From an uncultured Gammaproteobacteria bacterium (GTDB taxonomy: Bacteria > Pseudomonadota > Gammaproteobacteria > Pseudomonadales > Pseudohongiellaceae): a DNA stretch of 64,000 nucleotides. Positions within the stretch are counted from its first letter, which is position 1. Every line of letters starts with the position of its first letter. The notes below the pieces were generated by a model. That model ran no database searches. It saw only the letters and a program-made list of their open reading frames with translations, and was not told the origin of the DNA. The position numbers and the translations under genes were made by a program. The stretch lies in contig CAILUG010000019.1 in NCBI GenBank assembly GCA_903837345.1, positions 1 to 64,000 on the forward strand. Direction: 5' to 3'. Positions 20,944 through 28,940 of the stretch are shown in pieces.

Positions 20944-21495
20944 TCACCCGGCCACGATGGCCCAGCGTTCATGGTCTTTCCAGCGTCCGCCAATCTTGAG
21001 GTAGCGCGGTGAAAATCCCTCTTTCGAGAAGCCGCAGGACCGCACCAAAGCGAGGGAGGCGGCGTTGTCAGGCTGAATGTTGGCTTCCAGCCGGTGCAGT
21101 TTAAGTGCCTTGAAGGCATGACGTATCACCAACTGCAGTCCTTCCCGCATCAGCCCCTGGCGTTCATGGCCGGCAAATACGTAGTAGCCAAGCCAGGCGC
21201 TGCGCAACAGGCCGTGCACGATACCCGTGATGCTGATGACACCAACGATGGCGTTGGTGTCGCAGCGACAAACCAGAAACGCCTGGTTGGAGGCTTGCTG
21301 CATGCGGGACAGCCACACATGGTACTCGGACGGAAACCTGGGCGTGTGGGTCCAGGGCTTGTGAAAGGCGCGGCTTAGCCGTGCTGATGCCAGAAACTCC
21401 TGTTCATCTGCCAGTGTAGGTTCACGCAAACAAACACGCAGAACTGGAGCTGGCTTTTTTGTGTTTGTCATCATGGAGACCGGTTCAATCATCAT
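20944..21495 (-). CDS. RimJ/RimL-type GNAT N-acetyltransferase
   Basis: The 183-residue protein is a GNAT enzyme of the ribosomal-protein alanine acetyltransferase group: AFLVCRCDTNAIVGVISIT, SAWLGYYVFAGHERQGLMREGLQLVIRHAF with the acetyl-CoA loop, and LHRLEANIQPDNAASLALVRSCGF. This is the RimJ pattern, whose E. coli member acetylates ribosomal protein S5. Its N-terminus overlaps the end of hslR by 11 bases; an alternative ATG at 21474 would remove the overlap. Substrate specificity cannot be confirmed from sequence. Confidence 0.85.
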   Translation of the reverse strand: MMIEPVSMMTNTKKPAPVLRVCLREPTLADEQEFLASARLSRAFHKPWTHTPRFPSEYHVWLSRMQQASNQAFLVCRCDTNAIVGVISITGIVHGLLRSAWLGYYVFAGHERQGLMREGLQLVIRHAFKALKLHRLEANIQPDNAASLALVRSCGFSKEGFSPRYLKIGGRWKDHERWAIVAG

Positions 21496-21913
21496 CCCTG
21501 AAAAACTCTTCCTTGAAACGATGGATCTTCCTGCGATCCTGTTTGGTCGGACGGCCGCTGCTTGTTTCCATCATCGCATTTTGTGCTTTGCGTAGTGCGC
21601 TTGCTGCTTCACGTGCGGCAACACTGTCGGGTGTTTCCTCATAGAGGCGCGACGCTTCCGGGGCGCCACGGCGGTGTTCATCGAGTGCTTTCACGATCAC
21701 GGTCTTTTCGTCGAGGGCCTGGCGGATTCTGAGTTCACAGCCCGCTTCCAGTTCGCGGCTGGCTTTGCAGCGTTCGCCGTTGCAATGCACCTTGCCGCCT
21801 TCGATGGCAGCTTTGGCCAGTGAGCGGGTCTTGAAGAAGCGCGCAGCCCATAGCCATTTGTCGACACGCACCCGCAGCGGGCCACTGGCAGCATGGTCGG
21901 GTGGTTTGCTCAT
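21485..21913 (-). CDS. hslR: heat shock protein 15, S4-domain RNA-binding protein
   Basis: Hsp15 binds free 50S subunits that carry stalled nascent chains and helps recycle them. The 142-residue protein has an S4 domain at the front (RVDKWLWAARFFKTRSLAKAAIEGGKVHCNGERC) and a lysine/arginine-rich tail (GRPTKQDRRKIHRFKEEF), as in E. coli HslR. It overlaps the upstream HAD gene by four bases and the downstream acetyltransferase by 11, forming a three-gene operon. Confidence 0.92.
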   Translation of the reverse strand: MSKPPDHAASGPLRVRVDKWLWAARFFKTRSLAKAAIEGGKVHCNGERCKASRELEAGCELRIRQALDEKTVIVKALDEHRRGAPEASRLYEETPDSVAAREAASALRKAQNAMMETSSGRPTKQDRRKIHRFKEEFFRDDD

Positions 21914-22563
21914 GCCGGCATTATTTCGTCGAAGTGGAGGATGCCGGGAAATTCGGAACGGGGTCGCGCCGGCAATGTGCTGTCAGGCTGCAACACTTGC
22001 AACAAATGCGGCAGTCCCTCCTCCCGGGCGCAGCGCAACACATTCAGGCTGTCGTCGATGAAGAGGCAGCGCTGGTAATCAAGTCCGGCCTCTTGCTGCA
22101 GTTTGCCCCAGAAGCCGGTGTTTTCCTTGGCCAGTTTGAACAGGTGCGAGCTGTAGCGGGCGTGCAGATAGTCGCCGAGGCCCGACGCCACCAGTTTCAG
22201 TTCCATTGCCTTCGGATGTGCATTGGTCACCAGGATGCAGCGTTTGCCGTTGTCATGCAGGAATTCGAGAAAGTCGAGCGCGCCGGGGCGAAAGTGCACC
22301 AGATGCCGTACTTCCAGTTTCAGTGCTTCCACATCCATGCCGATGGCTTCGCTCCAGTAATCGACGCAATACCAGTTGAGCGTGCCGTGCAACGAGTTGG
22401 AAAACGACTGCAGCCATTTGAGTGCTTCCGCCACCGTCAACCCGTATTGGCGGGCATAACGCTCAGGCAGGTACTCCAGCCAGAAGTAATTGTCGTAGCG
22501 CAGATCGAGCAGTGTGCCGTCCATGTCGAGCAGGACGGTGTCGATCTTTGACCAGTTCACCAT
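21910..22563 (-). CDS. yrfG: HAD-family GMP/IMP nucleotidase (YrfG type)
   Basis: The 217-residue protein is a haloacid-dehalogenase phosphatase: motif I DMDGT at 13-17 with the nucleophile Asp13, motif II ILVTNAHPKAMELK, and motif III CLFIDDSLNVLRCA. The insert WCVDYW-like cap (NWYCVDYWSEAIG) and the partnership with hslR match YrfG of E. coli, which removes phosphate from GMP and IMP. It starts the operon yrfG-hslR-rimJ-like and is divergent from cysQ. Confidence 0.9.
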   Translation of the reverse strand: MVNWSKIDTVLLDMDGTLLDLRYDNYFWLEYLPERYARQYGLTVAEALKWLQSFSNSLHGTLNWYCVDYWSEAIGMDVEALKLEVRHLVHFRPGALDFLEFLHDNGKRCILVTNAHPKAMELKLVASGLGDYLHARYSSHLFKLAKENTGFWGKLQQEAGLDYQRCLFIDDSLNVLRCAREEGLPHLLQVLQPDSTLPARPRSEFPGILHFDEIMPA

Positions 22564-22581
22564 GTGCAGGCCTTTCCTCTT

Positions 22582-22602
22582 CTATAATGGCTGGCATTAT
22601 AG
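22582..22602. promoter_or_regulatory. overlapping divergent -10 boxes as a hyphenated palindrome
   Basis: CTATAATG (22582-22589) and CATTATAG (22595-22602) are separated by five bases and form a perfect inverted repeat. Read on the plus strand the first is a TATAAT box facing cysQ; read on the minus strand the second faces yrfG. The two promoters would compete for the same DNA. No matching -35 boxes were identified. Confidence 0.55.
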
Positions 22603-22633
22603 AGAGATTGTGTCCCACTCCCGAGAACCTTGC

Positions 22634-23446
22634 ATGAGTTCATCCGAAATGTTGCCGGCCGTGGTTGCCCTGTGCAAGCTGGCGGGCGCTGCTATCCTCG
22701 ATATCTACCACAGTGGCGAGGTTGTGGTCAGCCACAAGGACGACACTTCACCGCTGACCGCTGCCGATCTGGCCGCCCACAAGGTGTTGACTGCAGGATT
22801 GCAGGCGCTGACACCTGACTTGCCGGTGTTGTCGGAAGAATCCGCCAGCGTGCCCTGGAGTGAGCGCCAAGAGTGGTCGCGATACTGGCTGGTGGATCCA
22901 CTCGACGGTACCAAGGAGTTCATCAAGCGCAACGGTGAGTTCACCGTCAATGTGGCGCTGATCGACGCCGGCGTGCCGGTGCTGGGTGTGGTGTATGTGC
23001 CGGTGCTCAACTGGTGTTATGCCGGGGTGCTGGGCCAGGGGGCCAGTGTCGAAAAAGACGGGCACACCACGCCCATTCATGTTGCTCCATTGCCAGCACA
23101 TCACCCACGGCTGCGTGTGGTTGCCAGCCGCAGCCATGGTAGCGAGCAAGTCGAAGAGTGGCTCGCGCGCATCGAGCGGGATTTTCCGCAACTGGAACTG
23201 CTCAGCATGGGCAGTTCACTCAAGATCTGCCTGGTGGCAGAAGGCAAAGCTGATATCTATCCGCGGCTGGCGCCTACTTGTGAATGGGATACGGCGGCAG
23301 CGCAGGCGGTGCTGGAAGCAGCCGGGGGCATGCTGGTGGACATTGACGGCAACGCCTATCGCTACAACCGCAAGCCGGAAATGCTGAATCCGCATTTTTT
23401 TGCAGTGGGTGACAAGGCAACAGCACTGCCACTGGTCTTTGCCTGA
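22634..23446 (+). CDS. cysQ: 3'(2'),5'-bisphosphate nucleotidase
   Basis: CysQ hydrolyses 3'-phosphoadenosine 5'-phosphate to AMP, clearing the by-product of sulfate assimilation. The 270-residue protein has the metal sites of the inositol-monophosphatase fold: EE at about 68-69 (LSEES), DPLDGTKEF at 88-96, and WDTAAAQAVLEAAGG near the end. I choose ATG 22634 (MSSSEMLPAVVALCKLAG); the frame is open into the upstream gap but would cross the promoter region. It precedes the sulfatase gene by 27 bases. Confidence 0.94.
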   Translation: MSSSEMLPAVVALCKLAGAAILDIYHSGEVVVSHKDDTSPLTAADLAAHKVLTAGLQALTPDLPVLSEESASVPWSERQEWSRYWLVDPLDGTKEFIKRNGEFTVNVALIDAGVPVLGVVYVPVLNWCYAGVLGQGASVEKDGHTTPIHVAPLPAHHPRLRVVASRSHGSEQVEEWLARIERDFPQLELLSMGSSLKICLVAEGKADIYPRLAPTCEWDTAAAQAVLEAAGGMLVDIDGNAYRYNRKPEMLNPHFFAVGDKATALPLVFA

Positions 23447-23473
23447 TCCATTGTGAAGTTGGAGTAACACTTG

Positions 23474-25075
23474 ATGAAGTTCAGCAGTACCAAGGGATTG
23501 CGCACAGCTCTGGATGTTGCAGCGTTGGTGTGTGTGTTTGTGGTGGTGATCATCCCCAACCGGCTTGAATGGATCACCCCCGGCTCCTTCATGTTTCTGC
23601 CGCTGGAGCTGATCGTTGCCGGCCTGTTGCTGCTGGTGCCCGGCCTCGGTGGTCGTGCCCTGCGTGTGGTGCTGGCGATATTGCTGGCCACCGGGCTGGT
23701 GTTCAAGGTGGCCGATCTGGTTGTCTACGAAGTGTTCTCGCGCCCGTTCAATCCGGTGTTCGATCTTTACCTGGTCGACGACGGCTTGCGGCTGATTACC
23801 GGTGCCTTTGGTCGTATCGATGCGATTGTGCTGGCGTTGCTGATGCTGTTGGTATTCGCGCTGATTTTCTATTTTGCTTTTGCAGTGTTGGGGCGTTTGC
23901 AAAACCGGCTGCAACAGTCTTCGCGTTATTCGTTGCCGGCACTGGCTGGTTTGCTGGTGGTGTGGATTGGCCTGCATTTTGCCGGTTTTCCGCGCGTGAA
24001 TACCTATTTCCATGACGAACTGGTTGAGCATGTCTCCGCGATCTTCGACAGCCTCGACGACATCAAAAGTTTTGCTGCAATCGTCAACAACGACAAATTT
24101 GCCACTGCCAGCGGCGAGCAGCTGTTCAGCAAGCTGCGTGGCAAGGATGTGCTGGTGATTTTCGTTGAATCCTACGGCCGCACGGTGTTCGACGATGACG
24201 AGTTTTCCAAAGAGATCAAGCCAAGCTTCGACCAGGCCAACTTCCAGCTGAAGCTCAACGGCTTGCAGGCCCGCACTGCCTGGCTCACTTCACCGACGGT
24301 GGGCGGCATCAGCTGGCTGGCGCACGGCACCTTGTTGTCGGGCTTGTGGATCAACAACCAGCTGCGCTATGACTCGCTGATACTCAGCCAGCGCGCCACT
24401 CTCAATCGTTTGTTCCAGCGCGCCGGCTGGCGCACGCTCGGTGTGATGCCCGCCATTACCATGGCCTGGCCGGAAGGCCAGTATTTCGGATTCGACCAGA
24501 CCTACAACGCCGGCAATCTCGGTTACCAGGGTTTGCCGTTCAACTGGATCACGATGCCCGACCAGTTTGTGATGGCGGCGCTGCAAGGTCTGGAACGCAA
24601 CAAGGCGCCGCGGCCTCCCCTTATGGCGGAAATTGCGTTGATCTCGTCGCATGCGCCGTGGACGCCAGTGCCTGAACTGGTGCACTGGGATGAAGTGGGC
24701 AATGGCGCCATCTTCAATGGCCAGGCAGTGGCCGGTCCCGATCCGGATGAGGTGTGGGAAAACACTGCCCGCATCCGCGAGCAATACCGCAAGTCGATTG
24801 ATTATGTGATCAACATGCTGGCGTCCTATGCGATCCAGTTCGGCGATGACAATCTGGTGATGTTGATCCTGGGCGATCATCAGCCGGCGCCGCTGGTCAC
24901 CAACGACAGTCCGTCCAATGAGGTGCCGGTGCATGTGATAGCGCGCGATCCGGCGGTGTTCGAGGCCATTACCGACTGGCACTGGAGTGAAGGCCTGGTG
25001 CCTGCAAAGGATGCGCCGGTATGGCGCATGGACGCTCTGCGCGACCGTTTTATCGAGGCGTTTTCGAACCCCTGA
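23474..25075 (+). CDS. membrane-anchored sulfatase / phosphoethanolamine- or LTA-synthase-like protein
   Basis: The 533-residue protein has four or five hydrophobic helices in its first 180 residues (for example AALVCVFVVVIIPN, LIVAGLLLLVPGLGG, IVLALLMLLVFALIF) and then an alkaline-phosphatase-superfamily domain: KDVLVIFVESYGRTVF at the metal site, SPTVGGISWLAHGTLLSG with the expected Ser/Thr nucleophile region, and LILGDHQPAPLV near the C-terminus. Relatives transfer or remove charged headgroups on lipids at the outer face of the inner membrane. GGAG lies 10 bases before ATG 23474. Its substrate is unknown; it may or may not belong with the cluster that follows. Confidence 0.82.
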   Translation: MKFSSTKGLRTALDVAALVCVFVVVIIPNRLEWITPGSFMFLPLELIVAGLLLLVPGLGGRALRVVLAILLATGLVFKVADLVVYEVFSRPFNPVFDLYLVDDGLRLITGAFGRIDAIVLALLMLLVFALIFYFAFAVLGRLQNRLQQSSRYSLPALAGLLVVWIGLHFAGFPRVNTYFHDELVEHVSAIFDSLDDIKSFAAIVNNDKFATASGEQLFSKLRGKDVLVIFVESYGRTVFDDDEFSKEIKPSFDQANFQLKLNGLQARTAWLTSPTVGGISWLAHGTLLSGLWINNQLRYDSLILSQRATLNRLFQRAGWRTLGVMPAITMAWPEGQYFGFDQTYNAGNLGYQGLPFNWITMPDQFVMAALQGLERNKAPRPPLMAEIALISSHAPWTPVPELVHWDEVGNGAIFNGQAVAGPDPDEVWENTARIREQYRKSIDYVINMLASYAIQFGDDNLVMLILGDHQPAPLVTNDSPSNEVPVHVIARDPAVFEAITDWHWSEGLVPAKDAPVWRMDALRDRFIEAFSNP

Positions 25076-25160
25076 AGGTTGCATCCACCAGGGTCCAAGG
25101 GCATAGTGCGCGAGGCCGGCCGTGGGGCCAGCTACTCATTCATTCCCCGGGAATCACCCT

Positions 25161-25634
25161 ATGAACATGAAGTTTTTCCTGACCACCTTTCTCTTGAGCG
25201 TACTTATGTCTACTACTGTGCAAGCCCAAAACTACGGACCCAACATCACACTGGAACAAGCCAAGGTTGTGCTGGCTGCAGCTGAAGCCGAAGCCAAAAA
25301 ACAAGGCTGGCCAATGGCGATTGCGGTAGTTGATACCGCCGGCAATCTGGTGGCGTTTTCCAAATTCGACAACACCCAGATTGCCAGCGTGAAAATTTCG
25401 CAGGGCAAAGCCAATTCCGCGATCGGCTTCAAACGTCCCACCAAGGCCTTGCAGGATGCACTGGAAAAAGGCGGCGTGAATCTGCGTGTGCTGAGCCTTG
25501 AAGGCGCGGTGCCTGCCGAAGGTGGCATACCGCTGGTGCACAATGGCCTGTTTGTAGGTGCCATCGGCGTATCAGGCATGGCGTCCGATCAGGATGGCGT
25601 GGTTGCCACTGCCGGCGCTGCGGCAATGAAATAA
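25161..25634 (+). CDS. exported HbpS/GlcG-type (DUF336) protein
   Basis: The 157-residue protein has a signal peptide (MNMKFFLTTFLLSVLMSTTVQA) and a DUF336 domain: LEQAKVVLAAAEAEAKKQGWPMAIAVVDTAGNLVAFSKFDN, ASVKISQGKANSAIGFKRPT and IPLVHNGLFVGAIGVSG. Homologues include HbpS, an extracellular heme-binding sensor protein, and GlcG of unknown role. ATG 25161 is chosen because it yields the clean signal peptide. It could bind heme or a similar ring compound in the periplasm. Confidence 0.85.
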   Translation: MNMKFFLTTFLLSVLMSTTVQAQNYGPNITLEQAKVVLAAAEAEAKKQGWPMAIAVVDTAGNLVAFSKFDNTQIASVKISQGKANSAIGFKRPTKALQDALEKGGVNLRVLSLEGAVPAEGGIPLVHNGLFVGAIGVSGMASDQDGVVATAGAAAMK

Positions 25635-25644
25635 ACATTGCCGG

Positions 25645-26469
25645 TCACGGCAAGGCCAGCACATCCACATGGCCCACTATGCAGCCGCCACTCGCAGCGT
25701 GGGCCAGCCGGAAGTCCCGCCAGTTTGCCAGCAGCCTTGCGTCAAGGCTGCCATTTTCAGCCACCGCATCAGCAATACCGGTGATCAGTGCTTCCAGCAT
25801 CGCCGCATCGTCGTCGCCAAGCAGCCAGGGACTGGTGGCGGTTTGTACCTTGAAGCCTGCTTGCGTGAGCGCATGCGCCAGATAGTTGCCCGCTTGCGGA
25901 CCCAGCGCCGGGCCGGCGCCTTTGTCGCGCAGCTGGTCCTGGTTGAAGGCGGCCAACACCATCGCATCATACGGATGCGCGGGGTTCCACACTGTAGTGC
26001 CATCGTAATTGAGTGCCGCATACAGCCCGCAGGGCCAGCTTTTGCGCATGCCGGCAAGTCGCAACACCAGGGCATCAATAAAAGTTGCTGACATCAGATC
26101 AAACAGTGCCGATGCCGTTACCAGTCGCGCGCCACCCAGCGGCAATTCAGCTACCACGGTCAGATCGCTTTGATAGTCTTCAATACGATAGTGCCTGCCA
26201 TGACGGCGCAGCGCTTCATTGAGCAGGGCGCCATCGTGGTCGACCAGTCGCCATACCAGATGCTGGGAGCCGGGCGCTGCCAGCGCGCGCAAGGTGGAGC
26301 CGGTGCCGGCGCCGAGATCAACCACGATGGATTCCCCAAGCGATGGATGCGCCAGCGCTCCCGCGTTTAAACCCAACCAACCGAGTGCCTGGTCATGCAA
26401 ATGCAGATCGCGGGCGCGCGCATCGGCGGCTTCGCGCAGATTCAACCATTCAACTGAAAATCCGCTCAT
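25645..26469 (-). CDS. class I SAM-dependent methyltransferase
   Basis: The 274-residue protein has SAM motif I in IVVDLGAGTGSTLRAL, an acidic second motif WRLVDHD and a motif IV-like LVTASALFDLMS. The start at 26469 (MSGFSVEWLNLRE) overlaps the stop of the upstream glycosyltransferase gene by four bases, so the two are coupled; a longer frame to 26505 lies wholly inside that gene. The substrate is unknown. Its link with the pterin/flavin-type cluster rests on this coupling and on the divergent ribA gene. Confidence 0.8.
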   Translation of the reverse strand: MSGFSVEWLNLREAADARARDLHLHDQALGWLGLNAGALAHPSLGESIVVDLGAGTGSTLRALAAPGSQHLVWRLVDHDGALLNEALRRHGRHYRIEDYQSDLTVVAELPLGGARLVTASALFDLMSATFIDALVLRLAGMRKSWPCGLYAALNYDGTTVWNPAHPYDAMVLAAFNQDQLRDKGAGPALGPQAGNYLAHALTQAGFKVQTATSPWLLGDDDAAMLEALITGIADAVAENGSLDARLLANWRDFRLAHAASGGCIVGHVDVLALP

Positions 26470-27518
26470 ATTCCTGCTATCCGCATCAATGCCTCGCGCA
26501 CACACAAGGCGGTTTGTTCCCAGGTGGGCAGTTGCAACGCTGCTGTTTGCGCCCCGGCCTGCAATCGTTGACGCAGACCGGCGTCGGTCAGCACCAGTTG
26601 CAGTGCTGCCCGCAGTGCATCAACGTTGCCAGGTTCCACCAATATCCCGGCGGTGTCCGGCACAACATCCGGCACGGCGCCCGCGTGAGCAGCAATTACC
26701 GGCAAACCATAGGACAACGCTTCGGCAAACGCCATGCCGTAACCTTCGAACAGCGACGGCAGCACGAAAATGTCGGCCCCCATATAGTCGGCATGCAGAT
26801 CGGTTTTGGCACCGACAAAGGCAATGCGCTGCTGCAAACCGAAATTTTGTACTTGTTGCTGCAGTTGTGCGGCCCACGCTGGATCAAAGTTGCCACCCCC
26901 CACAAACACCGCCTGCCAGCGCAGATGCTGCAATTGCGAGAGTGCAGTAATCAGTACATCGTGGGCTTTGCGGCGGGTGAGCGAAGCCACGGTGAGCAAC
27001 CGGGGCGGGTCGCCGTTGCACACTGCATGGCCGCGACGGTCGGTGCCGGGCAGGGCCACCGTGATGTGCGAGCCGGGTACGCCAAATTGTTCGGTCAGCA
27101 ACTGCGCTGTGCGCGTACTGGTGACGATCACCGCTTTGGCGGCGGCGAGGGCACGTTGTTCGCTCTGCTGCAGTTTCGCCTGCAAGCCGGCATCAAGGCC
27201 GCTTTCCAGTGCCAGCGGATGGTGACATAACGCAACCAGATGCAGGCGCTGACTGTGTTTGATTGCCAACTCGTCCATCACCCCGAAGGCGAGTCCATCC
27301 ACCAGCACGATGGAGCTGTCGGGCAAACTGCCCAGCCAGCGGTCGGTGCCGGTCAGGTCGTCATGGTCGGGTTGGGGAAAACCGGCAGAAAGTGCGTGAT
27401 AACGGATGGGCACCTGCAATTGCTGCAGTTCTGCCAACAGTCGTCGATCATAGCCATAGCCGCCGGTCAAGCTGTTGAGGTCCCCCGGAATTGCGAAGCA
27501 AATATTGTGCATAGTCAT
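26466..27518 (-). CDS. glycosyltransferase family 4 (GT-B)
   Basis: The 350-residue protein is a GT-B enzyme. It has a GGYGYDRRLL loop near the N-terminus that resembles the donor or acceptor loop of GT4 proteins, VIVTSTRTAQLL, the LLTVASLTRRKAHDVL linker and the nucleotide-sugar motif LFEGYGMAFAEALSYGLPVIA with the E-x7-E pattern. It would transfer a sugar from a nucleotide donor in the cytosol. It is divergent from ribA across a 71-bp gap and coupled to the methyltransferase. The acceptor is unknown. Confidence 0.85.
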   Translation of the reverse strand: MTMHNICFAIPGDLNSLTGGYGYDRRLLAELQQLQVPIRYHALSAGFPQPDHDDLTGTDRWLGSLPDSSIVLVDGLAFGVMDELAIKHSQRLHLVALCHHPLALESGLDAGLQAKLQQSEQRALAAAKAVIVTSTRTAQLLTEQFGVPGSHITVALPGTDRRGHAVCNGDPPRLLTVASLTRRKAHDVLITALSQLQHLRWQAVFVGGGNFDPAWAAQLQQQVQNFGLQQRIAFVGAKTDLHADYMGADIFVLPSLFEGYGMAFAEALSYGLPVIAAHAGAVPDVVPDTAGILVEPGNVDALRAALQLVLTDAGLRQRLQAGAQTAALQLPTWEQTALCVREALMRIAGI

Positions 27519-27589
27519 GGGTGCCAGCTTGCCTCAACAGGAGGGCGGACGTAACATGCCGGTGCAATTCCTGTCTGTATTTTCCCGCA

Positions 27590-28240
27590 ATGTCCAAACC
27601 TGTTGTTACTCGCATGGCTTGTGCCAGAATCCCTACCGAATTCGGGGATTTCCAGCTGTGCTACTACAACAACTCGCTTGATACCAAGGAGCATCTGGCG
27701 CTGGTCATGGGCGATGTGGCCCAGGCCGAGTCTGTGCTGGTGCGTGTTCATTCCGAATGCTTCACCGGTGATGTGCTGGGTTCGCGCCGCTGTGACTGCG
27801 GTGAGCAATTGAAGCGTTCGTTGTCGCTGGTGGCAAGTGAAGGCTTGGGTGTTGTGCTTTATATGCGTCAGGAAGGCCGCGGCATCGGCTTGCTGGAAAA
27901 GCTGCGTGCCTACAATCTGCAGGATCAGGGTTACGACACCGTCGAAGCCAACCTGATGCTGGGCCACGGCGCCGATGAGCGTGACTACACGCTGGCCGGC
28001 TGCATGCTGGAAGAGCTGGGAGTCAGGAATGTGCGGCTGATGACCAACAACCCCGGCAAGATTTCGGCACTGATCGACATGGGCATCAATGTGATGGAAC
28101 GGGTGCCGCTGGAAATCCCGGCCAATACCGACAACGCCGGCTATCTGCTCACCAAGGTGCAGCGCATGGACCACCAGTTGCACATCAAGCCGGACGCAGC
28201 TGCCAACAGTGAGCCGCATGAACCTCAATCAACGAATTGA
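27590..28240 (+). CDS. ribA: GTP cyclohydrolase II
   Basis: RibA opens GTP to 2,5-diamino-6-ribosylamino-4-pyrimidinone 5'-phosphate, releasing formate and pyrophosphate. Zinc ligands are Cys57, Cys68 and Cys70 in HSECFTGDVLGSRRCDCG, and RQEGRGIG (about 93-100) binds the triphosphate; DQGYDTVEAN and TNNPGK are also present. It is the stand-alone GCHII form without RibB. No clear ribosome site precedes ATG 27590; ATG 27614 is possible. It heads a tight run of four genes that does not include lumazine or riboflavin synthase, so it may serve this cluster rather than riboflavin. Confidence 0.93.
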   Translation: MSKPVVTRMACARIPTEFGDFQLCYYNNSLDTKEHLALVMGDVAQAESVLVRVHSECFTGDVLGSRRCDCGEQLKRSLSLVASEGLGVVLYMRQEGRGIGLLEKLRAYNLQDQGYDTVEANLMLGHGADERDYTLAGCMLEELGVRNVRLMTNNPGKISALIDMGINVMERVPLEIPANTDNAGYLLTKVQRMDHQLHIKPDAAANSEPHEPQSTN

Positions 28241-28940
28241 AGAGTGGCTGCAACGCACCCGCACCAGTTTTGATGGCAGCCGGCATGCCAACGAACGGCC
28301 TTTTGTCACACTTTGTTATGCCCAGAGCCTGGATGGCAGTCTTGCCCACCGTGCCGGCGAAAAACTGCAACTCAGTGGCCAGGCATCCACTCAACTCACA
28401 CATCAGATGCGCAGCCTGCATGACGGTATCCTGGTTGGCATCGGCACTGTGCTGGCTGATGATCCGCAACTGAATGTGCGCGAATGGGCCGGTGCCAGTC
28501 CGCAACCGGTAGTGCTCGACAGCCAGCTGCGCATGCCGGCTTCGGCGCGTTTGTGTGCAGCCGTTGGCAAACGCTGCTGGGTACTGACCAGTCAAAGCCC
28601 TGATTCTGTCCCGCGCGACTATGAACTGTTGACGGTGGTCAGCAATGCGGCCGGACAAGTCGATCTGAATGCGGCGCTCCGCTTGTTGCATCAGCGCGGC
28701 ATCCGCTCATTGATGGTGGAAGGGGGCGCTTCAGTGATTACTGCGTTTCTGCAAAGCAGGCTGGTGGATGCACTGGTAATGACAGTGGCACCGGTAATGG
28801 TGGGCGGCTACAAGGCTGTCGGCGAGCTTGGTTTGTCATCCCGGCAACAGTTTCCGTCGCTGTGGCCGGCACACAGCGAAAAACTCGATGAGGATCTGAT
28901 CGTATGGGGCGCCCTCAACTATGCGGCAGGTGACGCATGA
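28218..28940 (+). CDS. RibD C-terminal-type reductase (dihydrofolate reductase fold)
   Basis: The 240-residue protein is a lone RibD_C domain: FVTLCYAQSLDGSLA at the front, LHDGILVGIGTVLADDPQL, and MVEGGASVITAFLQSRLVDAL near the NADPH site. It has no N-terminal deaminase domain (no zinc HAE/PCxxC motifs), unlike bacterial RibD. In archaea and fungi such stand-alone reductases reduce the ribosyl side chain before deamination, so here it could act directly on the RibA product. It starts inside the end of ribA (ATG 28218; GTG 28209 also possible) and overlaps the next gene by four bases. Confidence 0.85.
   Translation: MNLNQRIEEWLQRTRTSFDGSRHANERPFVTLCYAQSLDGSLAHRAGEKLQLSGQASTQLTHQMRSLHDGILVGIGTVLADDPQLNVREWAGASPQPVVLDSQLRMPASARLCAAVGKRCWVLTSQSPDSVPRDYELLTVVSNAAGQVDLNAALRLLHQRGIRSLMVEGGASVITAFLQSRLVDALVMTVAPVMVGGYKAVGELGLSSRQQFPSLWPAHSEKLDEDLIVWGALNYAAGDA

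Noticed and set aside
23216-24031. 271-codon minus-strand frame across the cysQ-sulfatase junction
   Set aside because: Gln/His-rich shadow of two real genes with no homology features.
27556-27681. Short frame with a good ribosome site (AGGAGG) just before ribA
   Set aside because: It runs out of frame into ribA and its sequence has no coding features. The strong ribosome-like site remains unexplained and could belong to a leader peptide, but evidence is too thin.
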